Source of the DNA: Dipylidium caninum | Lineage: Eukaryota > Platyhelminthes > Cestoda > Cyclophyllidea > Dipylidiidae | Length of the DNA: 64,000 bases | Reading direction: 5' to 3' | Assembly: GCA_017562135.1 (NCBI GenBank) | Contig: QEYB01001210.1 | Span: forward strand, 1-64,000 | Part shown: positions 1-12,146 of the stretch, in pieces | Numbering within the stretch: position 1 is the first letter of the stretch | Layout of the letters: each line of letters opens with the position of its first letter | The notes under the pieces: model-generated | What the model was told of the DNA's origin: nothing | What the model saw: the letters and a program-made list of their open reading frames with translations, nothing else | Databases searched by the model: none | Translations under genes and position numbers: made by a program

Positions 1-399
1 AAGCGAAGGGAATCATGATGTCGAGTGTGGGAGGTTGAGGGGAATAGGATAGAGGCCGTCCGCCCTGCGCCTGGTCGTCCGCGATAGGCAATCGGAATTC
101 ACTCAGAGGTGATGCGAGGTTCATTGGCTCGCTTGAATGCACCTAGGGATTTAGCCGACCCCAGGTCAAACCTATGGTGCACTGGGAAATACGTGGATGT
201 TAGTGTTGAAGAAGGCGAAGCGAGGGAATCAGTGATTGATTCGAGTGTGGGAGGTTGAGCGGAATAGTATAGAGGCCGTCTCGCCGCGTGTCAAAGCATT
301 GTCTTCGATAGGCACTCGGATTCATGAGGTTGATTGCGAGGTTGCTTGCTCGTTGATGCACTTGGTGCAGGAAACGTGATGTGTGGTGGTTGAAGAAGG

Positions 400-575
400 G
401 GGGTGGCGTTGGACGGAGGAGGAGAAACAGGCGCTCTGTCAAGTTGGGGTGGGGGCGTTGAGGGGAGCTGGAAAGTGACGAGGGAAGGGGGGAGGATGGC
501 GGGGAGGCAGGGTGGTGGGGGTAAGATGATGGTCGGGACTGGGGATGTGGGGATGATTGAGGAGTAGAACGAGGG
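400..575. other. G-rich insertion inside the satellite
   Basis: About 170 bp that do not match the satellite unit interrupt the array: GGAGGAGGAGAAACAGGCGC and then runs of three to six G (GGGGTGGGGGC, GGGGGGAGG, GGGGAGGCAGGG). The satellite resumes at about 575 with a diverged unit. The G runs could form quadruplexes on the plus strand. It may be a real insertion or a misassembly at the noisy window edge. Confidence 0.5.
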
Positions 576-1465
576 AATTAATGATGAATTGTTCGAGTGT
601 GTAGGTTGAGGGGAATAAGAGAGCCGTCCGCCGCGTGTGCAAAGCATAGTCTTCGATAGGCAACTCGGATTCATGGGTGATTGCGAGGTTGCTTGGCTCG
701 CTTTGATGCACTTGTGCATTGGGAATACGTGGATGCTGTGTGTTGAAGGAAGGGAAGCGAGTGAATCAGTTGATGAATTTCGATGGGCAGCGTTGAGGGA
801 ATAGGATAGAGGCCGGTCCCCGTGTGCCAAAGATGGTCTTCGATAGGCACTCGGATTCATGAGGTTTGATTGCGAGGTTGCTTTGGCTTCGCTTGATTGC
901 CTTGGTGCATGGAAATACTGGGATGTGTAGTGTTGAAGAAGGCGAAGCGAGGAAATTCATGATGAATTCGAGTGTGGAGTTGAGCGGAATAGGATAGAGG
1001 CCGTCCGCCGCGTTGTGCAAAGCATTGTCTTGCGATAGGCACTCGGATTCATGAGGTGATTGCCGAGGTTGCTTGGCTCGCTTGATGCACTTTTGGTGCA
1101 TGGGGAATACGTGGATGTGTTGGTGTTGAAGAAGGGGGAAGCGAGGGAATCAGCTGATTGAATTCGAGTGTGGGAGGTTGAGCGGAATAAGGATAGAGGC
1201 CGTCCGCCGCGTGTGCAGCATTGTCTTCGATAGGCACTCGGATTTTCATGAGGTGATTGCGAGGTTGCTTGGCTCGCTTGATGCACTTGTCATGGGAATG
1301 TGTTGTGTGTTGGAAAGAAGGAGAACGAGGGAATGCAGTGAGAAATGAGTGCGGAAGGTGGGGAAGGTTAGCGAGAGTAGAGAGGCCGTCCGCCGCGTGT
1401 GAGCATAGTCTTCGATAGGTCCGCGAAGGTTGCGCGTCGTGCTTGGTGCAAGCATTGGTGTGAAG

Positions 1466-1532
1466 AAGGGAACAAAAACAAACAACTTAATGACAAGTAA
1501 AATGTGATAAAACACCAAAGTGGAATAGTCTT
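1466..1532. other. A-rich non-satellite insertion in the array
   Basis: About 65 bp of A-rich sequence (AACAAAAACAAACAACTTAA and following) replaces part of a satellite unit in the degenerate left part of the array. It has no counterpart in the other units and no coding potential. Confidence 0.5.
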
Positions 1533-4500
1533 GATGCGATCAGGCGTGGTGGCAGGTTGAGCGAAATAGGATAGGGCCGTCCGCCGCCAAAGCATTGTTC
1601 TCATGACTCGGTCGATGATTGCGAGGTTGCTTGGCTCGCAACCTTGGTTGCTTGATGTGTTGGTGTTGAAGAAGGGGAAGCGAGGGCGTGATGAAAAGTG
1701 TGGGAGGTTGAGGGAATTGTGAAGATGGAGGCCCGGTCCGCCGCGTGTGCAAAGCATTTGTCTTCGATTAGGCACTCGGATTCATGCGAGGTGATTGCGA
1801 GGTTGCTTGGGCTTGAGCACTTGGTGCATGGGAATACGTGGATGTGTGGGTGAAAAGGGGGAATGGGAATTTAACATGATGTGGGATGTGTGGTGTCGGA
1901 ATGAAGAAGGGTGAAGCGAAAGAGGTTGCTTGGCTCGCTTGATCACTTGTTGAGTGTGGGAGGTTGAGGGGAAATAGGATAGAGGCGTCCCGCCGCGTGT
2001 GCAAGCATATGTCTTCGATAGGCACTCGGATTCATGAGGTGATTGCGAGGTTGCTTGCTTCGCTTGATGCACTTGGTGCATGGGAATACGTGGATGTGTG
2101 AGTGTTGAAGAAGGGTGAAGCGAGGGCAGGATGAATTTCGAGTGTGGGAGGTTGAGGGGAATAGGATAGAGGCCGTCCGCCGCGTGTGCAAAAGCATTGT
2201 CTTCGATAGGCACTCGGATTCATGAGGTGATTGCGAGGTTGCTTGGGCTCGCTTGATGCACTTGGTGCCATGGGAAATACGTGGATGTGTGGTGTTGAAG
2301 AAGGGGGAGTGAGCGAGGAATCAGTGATGAAATTCGAGTGTGGGAGGTTGAGGGGAATAGGATAGAGGCCGTCCGCCGCGTGTGCAAAGCATTGTCTTCG
2401 ATAGGCACTCGGATTCATGAGGTGATTGCGAGGTTGTTGGCTCGCTTGATGCACTTGGTGCATGGAATACGCGTGGATGTGTGGTGTTGAAGAAGGGGGG
2501 TGAAGCGAGGGAATCAGTGATGAATTCGAGTGTGGGAGGTTGAGGGGAATAGGATAGAGGCCGTCCGCCGCGTGTGCAAAGCATTGTCTTCGATAGGCAC
2601 TCGGATTCATGAGGTGATTGCGAGGTTGCTTGGCTCGCTTTGATGCACTTGGTGCATGGGAAAATATCGTGGATAGGTGTGGTGTTGAAGAAGGGGGAAG
2701 CGAGAATCAGTGATGAATTCGAGTGTGGGAGGTTGAGGGGAATAGGATAGAGGCCGTCCGCCGCGTGTGCAAAGCATTGTCTTCGATAGGCACTCGGATT
2801 CATGGAGGTGATTGCGAGGTTGCTTGGCTCGCTTGATGCACTTGGTGCATGGAAATGCGTGGGGGGGAATCATGTGTGTAGGTGTTTGAAGATAAGGGTG
2901 AAGTGATGGAGAAATCAGTGATAGAATCGAGTGTGTGGGAGGTTGAGGGGAATAGGATAGAGGCCGTCCCGCCGCGTGTGCAAAGCATTGTCTTCGATAG
3001 GCACTCGGATTCATGAGGTGATTGCGAGGTTGCTTGGCTCGCTTGATGCACTTGGTGCATGGGAAATGCGTGGATGTGTGGTGTTTGAAGAAGGGGTGAA
3101 GCGAGGGAGGCAGTGATGAATTTCGGAGTGTGGGAGGTTTGAGGGGAATAGGATAGAGGCCGTCCGCCGCGTGTGCAAAGCATTGTCTTCGATAGGCACT
3201 CGGATTCCATGAGGTGATTGCGAGGTTGCTTGGCTCGCGTTTGAATGCACTTGGTGCATGGGAAATACGTGGATGTGTGGTGTTGAAGAAGGGTGAAGTG
3301 AGGAATCAGTGATGAATTCGAGTGTGGGAGGTTGAGGGGAATAGGATAGAGGCCGTCCGCCGCGTGTGCAAAGCATTGTCTTCGATAGGCACTCGGATTC
3401 ATGAGGTGATTGCGAGGTTGCTTGGCTCGCTTGATGCACTTGGTGCATGGGAATACGTGGATGTGTGGTGTTGAAGAAGGGTGAAGTGAGGCGAGGAATC
3501 AGTGATGAATTCGAGTGTGGGAGGTTGAAGGGGAATAGGATAGAGGCCGTCCGCCGCGTGTGCAAAGCATTGTCTTCGATAGGCACTCGGATTCATGAGG
3601 TGATTGCGAGGTTGCTTGGCTCGCTTGATGCACTTGGTGCATGGAAATACGTGGATGTGTAGTGTTGAAGAAGGGGGTGAAGCGAGGAATTCAGTGAGAA
3701 TTCGATGTGGGAGGTTGAGGGGAATAGGATAGAGGCCGTCCGCCCGTGTGCAAGCATTGTCTTCGATAGGCACTCGGATTCATGAGGTGATTGCGAGGTT
3801 GCTTGGCTCGCTTGATGCACTTGGTGCATGGGAAATACGTGGATGTGTGGTGTTGAAGAAGGGTGAAGTGAGGGAATCAGTGATGAATTCGAGTGTGGGA
3901 GGTTGAGGGGAATAGGATAGAGGCCGTCCGCCGCGTGTGCAAAGCATTGTCTTCGATAGGCACTCGGATTCATGAGGTGATTGCGAGGTTTGCTTGGCTC
4001 GCTTTGATGCACTTGGTGTATGGAAATGCGTGGATGTGTGGTGTTGAAGAAGGGTGAAGCGAGGGATGGGCAGTGATGAATTCGAGTGTGGGAGGTTGAG
4101 GGGAATAGGATAGAGGCCGTCCGCCGCGTGTGCAAAGCATTGTCTTCGATAGGCACTCGGATTCATGAGGTGATTGCGAGGTTGCTTGGCTCGCTTTGAT
4201 GCACTTGGTGCATGGAAATAGCGTGGATGTGTGGTGTTGAAGAAGGGTGAAGTGAGGGAGGAATCAGTGATGAATTCGGGTGTGGGAGGTTGAGGGGAAT
4301 AGGATAGAGGCCGTCCGCCGCGTGTGCAAAGCATTGTCTTCGATAGGCACTCGGATTCATGAGGTGATTGCGAGGTTGCTTGGCTCGCTTGATGCACTTG
4401 GTGCATGGGAAATGCGTGGATGTGTGGTGTTGAAGAAGGGTGAAGTGAGGGATCAGTGATGAATTCGAGTGTGGGAGGTTGAGGGGAATAGGATAGAGGC

Positions 4501-7500
4501 CGTCGCCGCGTGTGCAAAGCATTGTCTTCGATAGGCACTCGGATTCATGAGGTGATTGCGAGGTTTGCTTGGGCTCGCTTGATGCACTTGGTGCATGGGA
4601 ATACGTGGATGTGTGGTGTTGAAGAAGGGGAAGCGAGGGGAATCAGTGATGAATTCGAAGTGTGGGAGGTTGAGGGGAATAGGATAGAGGCCGTCCGCCG
4701 CGTGTGCAAAGCATTGTCTTCGATAGGCACTCGGATTCATGAGGTGATTGCGAGGTTGCTTGGCTCGATTGAATGCACTTGTGCATGCATGGGAATACGT
4801 GGAGTGTGTGTGTTGAAGAAGGGGAAGCGAGGAATCAGTGATGAATTCGGTGTGGGAGGTTGAGGGAATAGGATAGAGGCCGTCCGCCGCGTGTGCAAAG
4901 CATTGTCTTCGATAGGCACTCGGATTCATGAGGTGATTGCGAGGTTGCTTGGCTCGCTTGATGCACTTGGTGCATGGAAAATGCGGGTTGGATGTGTGAG
5001 GTGTTGAAGAAGGGTGTTGAAGTGATGGAGGCAGTGATGAATTCGAGTGTGGGAGGTTGAGGGGAATAGGATAGAGGCCGTCCGCCGCGTGCTGCAAAGC
5101 ATTGTCTTCGATAGGCACTCGGATTCATGAGGTGATTGCGAGGTTGCTTGGCTCGCTTGATGCACTTGGTGCATGGGAATACGTGGATGTGTGGTGTTGA
5201 AGAAGGGCGAAGGTGAGGGAGGCAGTGATGAATTCGGGGTGTGGGAGGTTGAGGGAATAGGATAGAGGCCGTCCGCCGCGTGTGCAAAGCATTGTCTTCG
5301 ATAGGCACTCGGATTCATGAGGTGATTGCGAGGTTGCTTGGCTCGCTTGATGCACTTGTGCAATCGTGGATTGTGAAGAAGGTATGCGAATTCGAGGTTG
5401 AGGGAATAGGATAGAGGCCGTCCGCCGCGTGTGCAAAAGCATTGTCTTCGATAGGCACTCGGATTCATTGAGGTGATTGCGAGGTTGCTTGGCTCGCTTG
5501 ATGCACTTGGTGCATGGGAAAATACGTGGATGTGTGGTGTTGAAGAAGGGGAAGCGAGGGAGGTCAGTGATGAATTCGAGTGTGGAGGTTGAGGGGAATA
5601 GGATAGAGGCCGTCCGCCGCGTGTGCAAAGCATTGTCTTCGATAGGCACTCGGATTCATGAGGTGATTGCGAGGTTGCTTGGCTCGTTTGATGCACTTGG
5701 TGCATGGAAATACGTGGATGTGTGGTGTTGAAGAAGGGTGAAGCGAGGGATCAGTGATGAATTCGAGTGTGGGAGGTTGAGGGGAATAGGATAGAGGCCG
5801 TCCGCCGCGTGTGCAAAGCATTGTCTTCGATAGGGCACTCGGATTCATGAGGTGATTGCGAGGTTGCTTGGCTCGTTTGAATGCACTTGGTGCATGGAAT
5901 ACGTGGATGTGTGGTGTTGAAGAAGGGTGAAGCGAGGGAGGCAGTGATGAATTCGGTGTGGGAGGTTGAGGGGAATAGGATAGAGGCCGTCCGCCGCGTG
6001 TGCAAAGCATTGTCTTCGATAGGCACTCGGATTCATGAGGTGATTGCGAGGTTGCTTGGCTCGCTTGATGCACTTGGTGCATGGATAATACGTGGATGTG
6101 TGGTGTTGAAGAAGGGTGAAGTGAGGGAGGAGCAGTGATGAATTCGGGTGTGGGAGGTTGAGGGAATAGGATAGAGGCCGTCCGCCGCGTGTGCAAAGCA
6201 TTGTCTTCGATAGGCACTCGGATTCATGAGGTGATTGCGAGGTTGCTTGGCTCGCTTGATGCATTGGTGCATGGAATACGTGGATGTGTGGTGTTGAAGA
6301 AGGGTGAAGCGAGGGATCAGTGATGAATTCGGAGTGTGGGAGGTTGAGGGGAATAGGATAGAGGCCGTCCGCCGCGTGTGCAAAGCATTGTCTTCGATAG
6401 GCACTCGGATTCATGAGGTGATTGCGAGGTTGCTTGGCTCGCTTGATGCACTTGGTGCATGGGAAATACGTGGATGTGTGGTGTTGAAGAAGGGTGGGAG
6501 GGAGGCAGTGATGAATTCGAGTGTGGGAGGTTGAGGGGAATAGGATAGAGGCCGTCCGCCGCGTGTGCAAAGCATAGGTCTTCGATAGGCACTCGGATTC
6601 ATGAGGTGATTGCGAGGTTGCTTGGCTCGCTTGATGCACTTGGTGCATGGAAACGTGGATGGATGTGGGTGAAGAGGGGAAGTCAGTGATGAATTCGAGT
6701 GTGGGAGGTTGAGGGGAATAGGATAGGAGGCCGTCCGCCGCGTGTGCAAAGCATTTGTCTTCGATAGGCACTCGGATTCAATGAGGTGATTGCTAGAGTT
6801 GCTTGCTCGCTTGATGCACTTGGTGCATGGGAATACGGTGGATGTGTGGTGTTGAAGAAGGGGAAGCGAGGGAATCAGTGATGAATTCGGAGTGTGGGAG
6901 GTTGAGGGGAATAGGATAGAGGCCGTCCGCCGCGTGTGCAAAGCATTGTCTTCGATAGGCACTCGGATTCATGAGGTGATTGCGAGGTTGCATGGCTCGC
7001 TTGATGCACTTGGTGCATGGAATACGTGGATGTGTGGTGTTGAAGAAGGGGAAGCGAGGGAATGCAGTGATGAATTCGGTGTGGGAGGTTGAGGGGAATA
7101 GGATAGAGGCCGTCCGCCGCGTGTGCAAAGCATTGTCTTCGATAGGCACTCGGATTCATGAGGTGATTGCGAGGTTGCTTGGCTCGCTTGAATGCACTTG
7201 GTGCATGGGAATACGTGGATGTGTGGTGTTTGAAGAAGGGGAAGCGAGGGAGGCAGTGATGAATTCGGGTGTGGGAGGTTGAGGGGAATAGGATAGAGGC
7301 CGTCCGCCGCGTGTGCAAAGCATTGTCTTCGATAGGCACTCGGATTCATGAGGTGATTGCGAGGTTGCTTGCTCGCTTGATGCACTTGGTGCATGGAAAT
7401 ACGTGGATGTGTGGTGTTGAAGAAGGGTGAAGTGAGGAGGAATCAGTGATGAATTCGGGTGTGGGAGGTTGAGGGGAATAGGATAGAGGCCGTCCGCCGC

Positions 7501-8634
7501 GTGTGCAAAGCATTGTCTTCGATAGGCACTCGGATTCATGAGGTGATTGCGAGGTTGCTTGGCTCGCTTGATGCACTTGGTGCATGGAAATGCGTGGATG
7601 TGTGGTGTTGAAGAAAGGGTGAAGTGAGGAGGGCAGTGATGAATTCGGTGTGGGAGGTTGAGGGGAATAGGATAGAGGCCGTCCGCCGCGTGTGCAAAGC
7701 ATTGTCTTCGATAGGCACTCGGAATTCATGAGGTGATTGCGAGGTTGCTTGGCTCGCTTGATGCACTTGGTGTGGGGAAATGCGTGGATGTGTGGTGTTG
7801 AAGAAGGGTGAAGTGAGGGAGGCAGTGATGAATTCGGGTGTGGGAGGTTGAGGGGAATAGGATAGAGGCCGTCCGCCGCGTGTGCAAAGCATTGTCTTCG
7901 ATAGGCACTCGGATTCATGAGGTGATTGCGAGGTTGCTTGGCTCGTTTGATGCACTTGGTGCATGGAAAATACGTGGATGTGTGGTGTTGAAGAAGGGGT
8001 GAAGTGAGGGAGGCAGTGATGAATTCGGGTGTGGGCGGTTGAGGGGAATAGGATAGAGGCCGTCCGCCGCGTGTGCAAGCATTGTCTTCGATAGGCACTC
8101 GGATTCATGAGGTGATTGCGAGGTTGCTTGGCTCGCTTGATGCACTTGGTGCATGGGAAATACGTGGATGTGTGGTGTTGAAAGAAGGGTGAAGTGAGGG
8201 AGGCAGTGATGAATTCGGGTGTGGGAGGTTGAGGGGAATAGGATAGAGGCCGTCCGCCGCGTGTGCAAAGCATTGTCTTCGATAGGCACTCGGATTCATG
8301 AGGTGATTGCGAGGTTGCTTGCTCGCTTGATGCACTTGGTGTATGGAAATACGTGGATGTGTGGTGTTGAAGAAGGGTGAAGTGAGGGAGGCAGTGATGA
8401 ATTCGGGTGTGGGAGGTTGAGGGGAATAGGATAGAGGCCCGTCCGCCGCGTGTGCAAAGCATTGTCTTCGATAGGCACTCGGATTCATGAGGTGATTGCG
8501 AGGGTTGCTTGGCTCGCTTGGTGCACTTGGTGCATGGAAATACGTGGATGTGTGGTGTTGAAGAAGGGTGAAGTGAGGGAGTCAGTGATGAATTCGAATG
8601 TGGGAGGTTGAGGGGAATAGGAATAGGAGGTCAG

Positions 8635-11449
8635 GACGGTACGAGGATTTGGACGGAGAGGAAGAAGGAATGCGAGTGGGGGAGAAGAAGAGGCGGAATC
8701 GAGAATTAATCACGAAATAATAACTGTCGGAGTTAGAATGTGGAACAAAACATAATCTGAATCCACGTAATCAAGAGACACGGGAGCAGAATGAGAGGAT
8801 GAATTACAAATGGGGGGCATTGCCACGGGAAGAACAGTCTGGGGAAGATGACTCTAAGTCGGCTAAAGAAACACTCCAACGCATCCGTGAGTGTTCACTT
8901 CGTCTTTTGGTCAACGTAGTCATTCTGAGGAGTGTGGTGCAATGGTGTATCAGTGATTTTTGACTGAAGAGAATGTGTCTCCCGTAAACAGTTGTCAAAC
9001 CGAATGCGTTGCAAAGAGGAGATGCTGCCGGCGTAACCATCCACAGCACCATCTGCCATCGGCAGCACTCCTTTGCCCGTGACGCAGTTAATAGGGCCCA
9101 TGTATTGCTTCTGGACATTTTGAAATGTCGCCCACCTGGATCGGAGTTTTCGTGGGCATGTGACACGCACTAACACACCGCATGTGTCCTCTCACGTCGT
9201 CTCGTCGTCTGGCCAGTCAGTGCTGTATGGATGGCATGGCTGAACTGAAACGAGGGAAAAACAGATGGTCTTCCTTCTTTCGTCTCATGGTCGCTTCCTA
9301 TGCCAAATGCGACATAGTTTACGTCGATTTTGAAGGGGCTACCTTCCACTCCAACATTTGTACCTACTCTTCCGTCTGTCTCACTGCGTATCTGCCACAC
9401 TGCCGCCCTTCAATTATCAGCCTCGCAACATGTTTCTTCTTCCCCCCCCCACCCCCCTGCCATCGCCCCCACCTAAGTCGACTCGATGTAGGGATTGTCA
9501 CTTCTACCTGCCCCCAGTTCCTCACTTTAACACGTCCACACACTGATTTAAGTGCCTGCCTCTCGGAAAGTGCAACTCACCATCCTGCGTGAATCAGTGC
9601 CCCATCTCGCCTATTAAACTTTCTATCCCAAGCCTCCTTAGCACGCCTCAGTGCTCTCATCGCAGCACCTGTTACGGAATTCTACATGCTCAGTGGAATC
9701 GCAACCAAGTGGCTGCGACTACAAAAGTTGTTTCGTTCCAAGTCGATGCCCACATCTCCGCTACACACCTTCCGCCCGACCACCAACCACCAACTTGGGA
9801 AATCCTCCCCGCTTACCCTTCACCCTAATTTACGACAACCTGATGTGGCAATTGGGCGTAAGAGAAATGAGACTTCACTGAGGATGAGGATACCCGATTC
9901 AAGTAAGCGAGCACAAGCGTGAAGCAAACGTGAATGCATTCCATCTCATTGGAAGATGATGAATGCCGACCAGGTGGCAGTGATCAGCGAATGCGGCAGA
10001 TGTATTGTGGAAATGAGAGAAAAGGAATGAGAGGGATGGGGATGCCATGGCGGAGAAAAGTGGTGAATAGAAAAATCATAGCTCCTCGGAGCGACAGTTC
10101 AGGGGACGGTTATTCTGACATGAATCCGAAGAAACCTTTGATGCGTATTTGTTATCGAAGCGAGGGTAGGTCGACGAGCACCGCATTCACCATCAGACTT
10201 AATGGGCGCAACTTTTTCCCCAGCATTCTCCAGATGCTACACGTCAGCGTTGCCTCGTGCTCCCTTGCCTGCTTCTTGATTTGTCGATCCTCTTTCTTCG
10301 ACGCAATCGGATGCCCTTTTCAGTTAGACTGTTTAGTCAAATTAGCCAGTATGGTTGTTTGTCCAGTTAAGACGCATAGAGGAGTTGCTGAGGGACGAAG
10401 GAATTGGAGACTCTTAACAGCAATGTCAGCTGCATTGTGATTTGACCCAATTGCTTTTCTTCGTTTTCACATTTCCTCCTTCTCCTCCTTAATCGAGTCT
10501 TTGGACGCGCTTGATTAAGCAACTGCGTGCAGGCAGGTGACAATCGCTACACCGAGTAGATTTGGATGGAGACGATGGGAAAGGCCTTTGTTCGGCATCA
10601 GGTCAGAAGGCGAAGCACATTCCGAGTGTGATTATCGAAGGCAGGCGGCAAGACGGTGACGCAGTGAGACAGGCGAAATAATAGGTGCAAACAAAGGAGC
10701 CCCTTCAAAATCGACACAAAATGTGTTTTACTTCCAATTCCATTCCAATTGAATGGAAGGCGGCCTCGAGTTGATGAACGAAAAGCGATCTATTTTTCCT
10801 CTATTCAATCAAGTCAACCACGCTGAACTGACAGCAGCCAGACGTGGTGCCCACACGACCCGAGGCGCGAGGCCACAAGCTATGCTATTAGTGCGTGCCC
10901 AATGACCACGAAACGCCCAATCTACATAGGAGACATTTCATGGCCATAGCAACTGCGTTATTGGCGCATGAGTGCTGCCCAGATGGGGTTGTACAGCGGT
11001 GGGAAAAACGGCGATAGCCTTTCTCTGTCTCTGCCTTTAACATCTTGTTGCCCCGCATCCTGCCCTTCAAGCTCAATGGGTGGTGCTTCAAGTGGACCAG
11101 GCTCACGGTGAATGCGCACCTGCTCCGAGGCAAGAAGCTTCGGTGCGGTGGAGGTAGCGAAAGCCACTCTTCACATCACCGTAATCATAACCTCTGTCAT
11201 TTGACTTTGTGATTCAGGTGAATCCCGCTCTGTGTCAGAATCGAGGGGCTCTCCGCAGAATAAGAGGAGGAGTCAGACAGGTAGGGCGATGTCAGAATTC
11301 GAAGAAAAAACGAGCCTCCTGCACCTATTTTTGCTGTGGCTTGGCTAGCAAAGACATGCGGAAGAGTTCCTAGCGATGAAAGGGAAGAGAAATGGGAGAC
11401 TGCGGAAAACACGATTAAATCCCAATACAGTACATAATATGATTCCATA
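8635..11449. other. Gene-free stretch right of the satellite
   Basis: Begins with about 70 bp of purine-rich sequence. It holds a C/T tract (9437-9460) and several open frames without ATG-supported or family-like content. The longest ATG-led frame, 9934-10440 plus (168 codons), resembles no family I know and has no signal peptide or recognisable domain. I see no gene that I would defend. Confidence 0.5.
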
Positions 11450-12146
11450 CCACGTCAGTCGACTTTGCTGTTTAGAGTCGTAAGTCTTGAACCTAAGCGC
11501 GGAGTAAAAAAATTGAGACAATGGGTGCACTGCGGAAAACAGCTTGGGGGCTTGTGGACGATTAACGTATGGAGAGTGGGACGAGGGTGGTGCTGAAAGT
11601 CGATGAAGGCGAATTTGCTGTTCGAGATTTCACTTCACGCCGTCTGTGCAGAGAAAGTCTGTGATTACATTCCTTCACGGTTGTTGCCCTCAATGAAGTC
11701 TTGTTGTTGTTACGTCAGTGATGCAGAGGGAAATCGTTACTCCTGCTCGAGGCAGTAACAGTCGAAGCATTGAATAAAAACTGAACCTTGACTGCATTTG
11801 CCTTCTTCCACAGATTCCTCTACAAACATTCTTTCGCATCACTAAGCACAGCTTGCATCAAGAAGGAGGGAAATTGAGAGTACCGTTTGCAGCGCCTACT
11901 TGGTCGGATTTGAGGGAAGTCTCGTGACGGCGTCTTAAATAAGCGTAAACATCCGTCAACTTCTTTTGACCGCAACTCAATTGCCGAGCTCTATTCACGG
12001 CTGAGATCTTCTTTAAATTGAAATTTCGCTCACCAATCACTATATGGGCGATGATCAAAGCGGTTCTCAGAATCTTGTCAATCTCTCCAGCGGCAGGTGG
12101 ACAAAGCTTGTGCCACATAAAAGACGCAGAATGACGTTATGTCTCG
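11450..12146 (-). repeat. Interspersed repeat R2, copy 1 (inverted)
   Basis: The reverse complement matches 42722-43530 over almost its whole length. Shared blocks on the minus strand include GTCGAGACATAACGTCATTC, TGCGGTCAAAAGAAG, a TATTTAAG box (plus 11934-11941), GACTTCCCTCAAATCCGACC, TGCCTCGAGCAG and TCCACAAGCCCCCAAGCTGT. No terminal inverted repeats or target-site duplications are obvious. The ATG-led frame 12044-12550 on the plus strand starts inside this repeat on its antisense side and is probably not a gene. Confidence 0.85.

Larger units (their letters stand above)
1..8634. repeat. Tandem satellite array, ~190-bp unit
   Basis: Head-to-tail repeat of about 45 units. Distances between successive copies of the landmark CTTCGATAGG measured 190, 192, 195, 188, 191 and 189 bp, the differences coming from one- to few-base indels. 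Conserved landmarks in each unit are the EcoRI site in GATGAATTCG, the block GAGGTTGAGGGGAATAGGAT, AGGCCGTCCGCCGCGTGTGC, GGCACTCGGATTCATGAGGT and the perfect hairpin ATGCAC-TTG-GTGCAT. The right edge is sharp near 8634, after GGGGAATAGGAATAGG. The left 2 kb is much more degenerate, with truncated units and insertions. Two of the three minus-strand frames stay open through many units, giving long false proteins; the third meets TGA once per unit. No gene is credible here. It could be centromeric or subtelomeric; the sequence alone does not decide. Confidence 0.97.

Noticed and set aside
200..8488. Long minus-strand open frames with repeats such as MNPSAYRRQCFAHAADGL
   Set aside because: They are translations of the satellite. 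The period is not a multiple of three, frames interchange at each unit, and indels do not respect frame.
7000..8600. Regularly spaced repeats considered as a CRISPR array
   Set aside because: The whole ~190-bp unit is repeated with no unique spacers, and the genome is eukaryotic.
9934..10440. ATG-led 168-codon plus-strand frame
   Set aside because: No recognisable domain, signal peptide, splice or promoter context; a frame of this length is expected by chance in 64 kb at this base composition.
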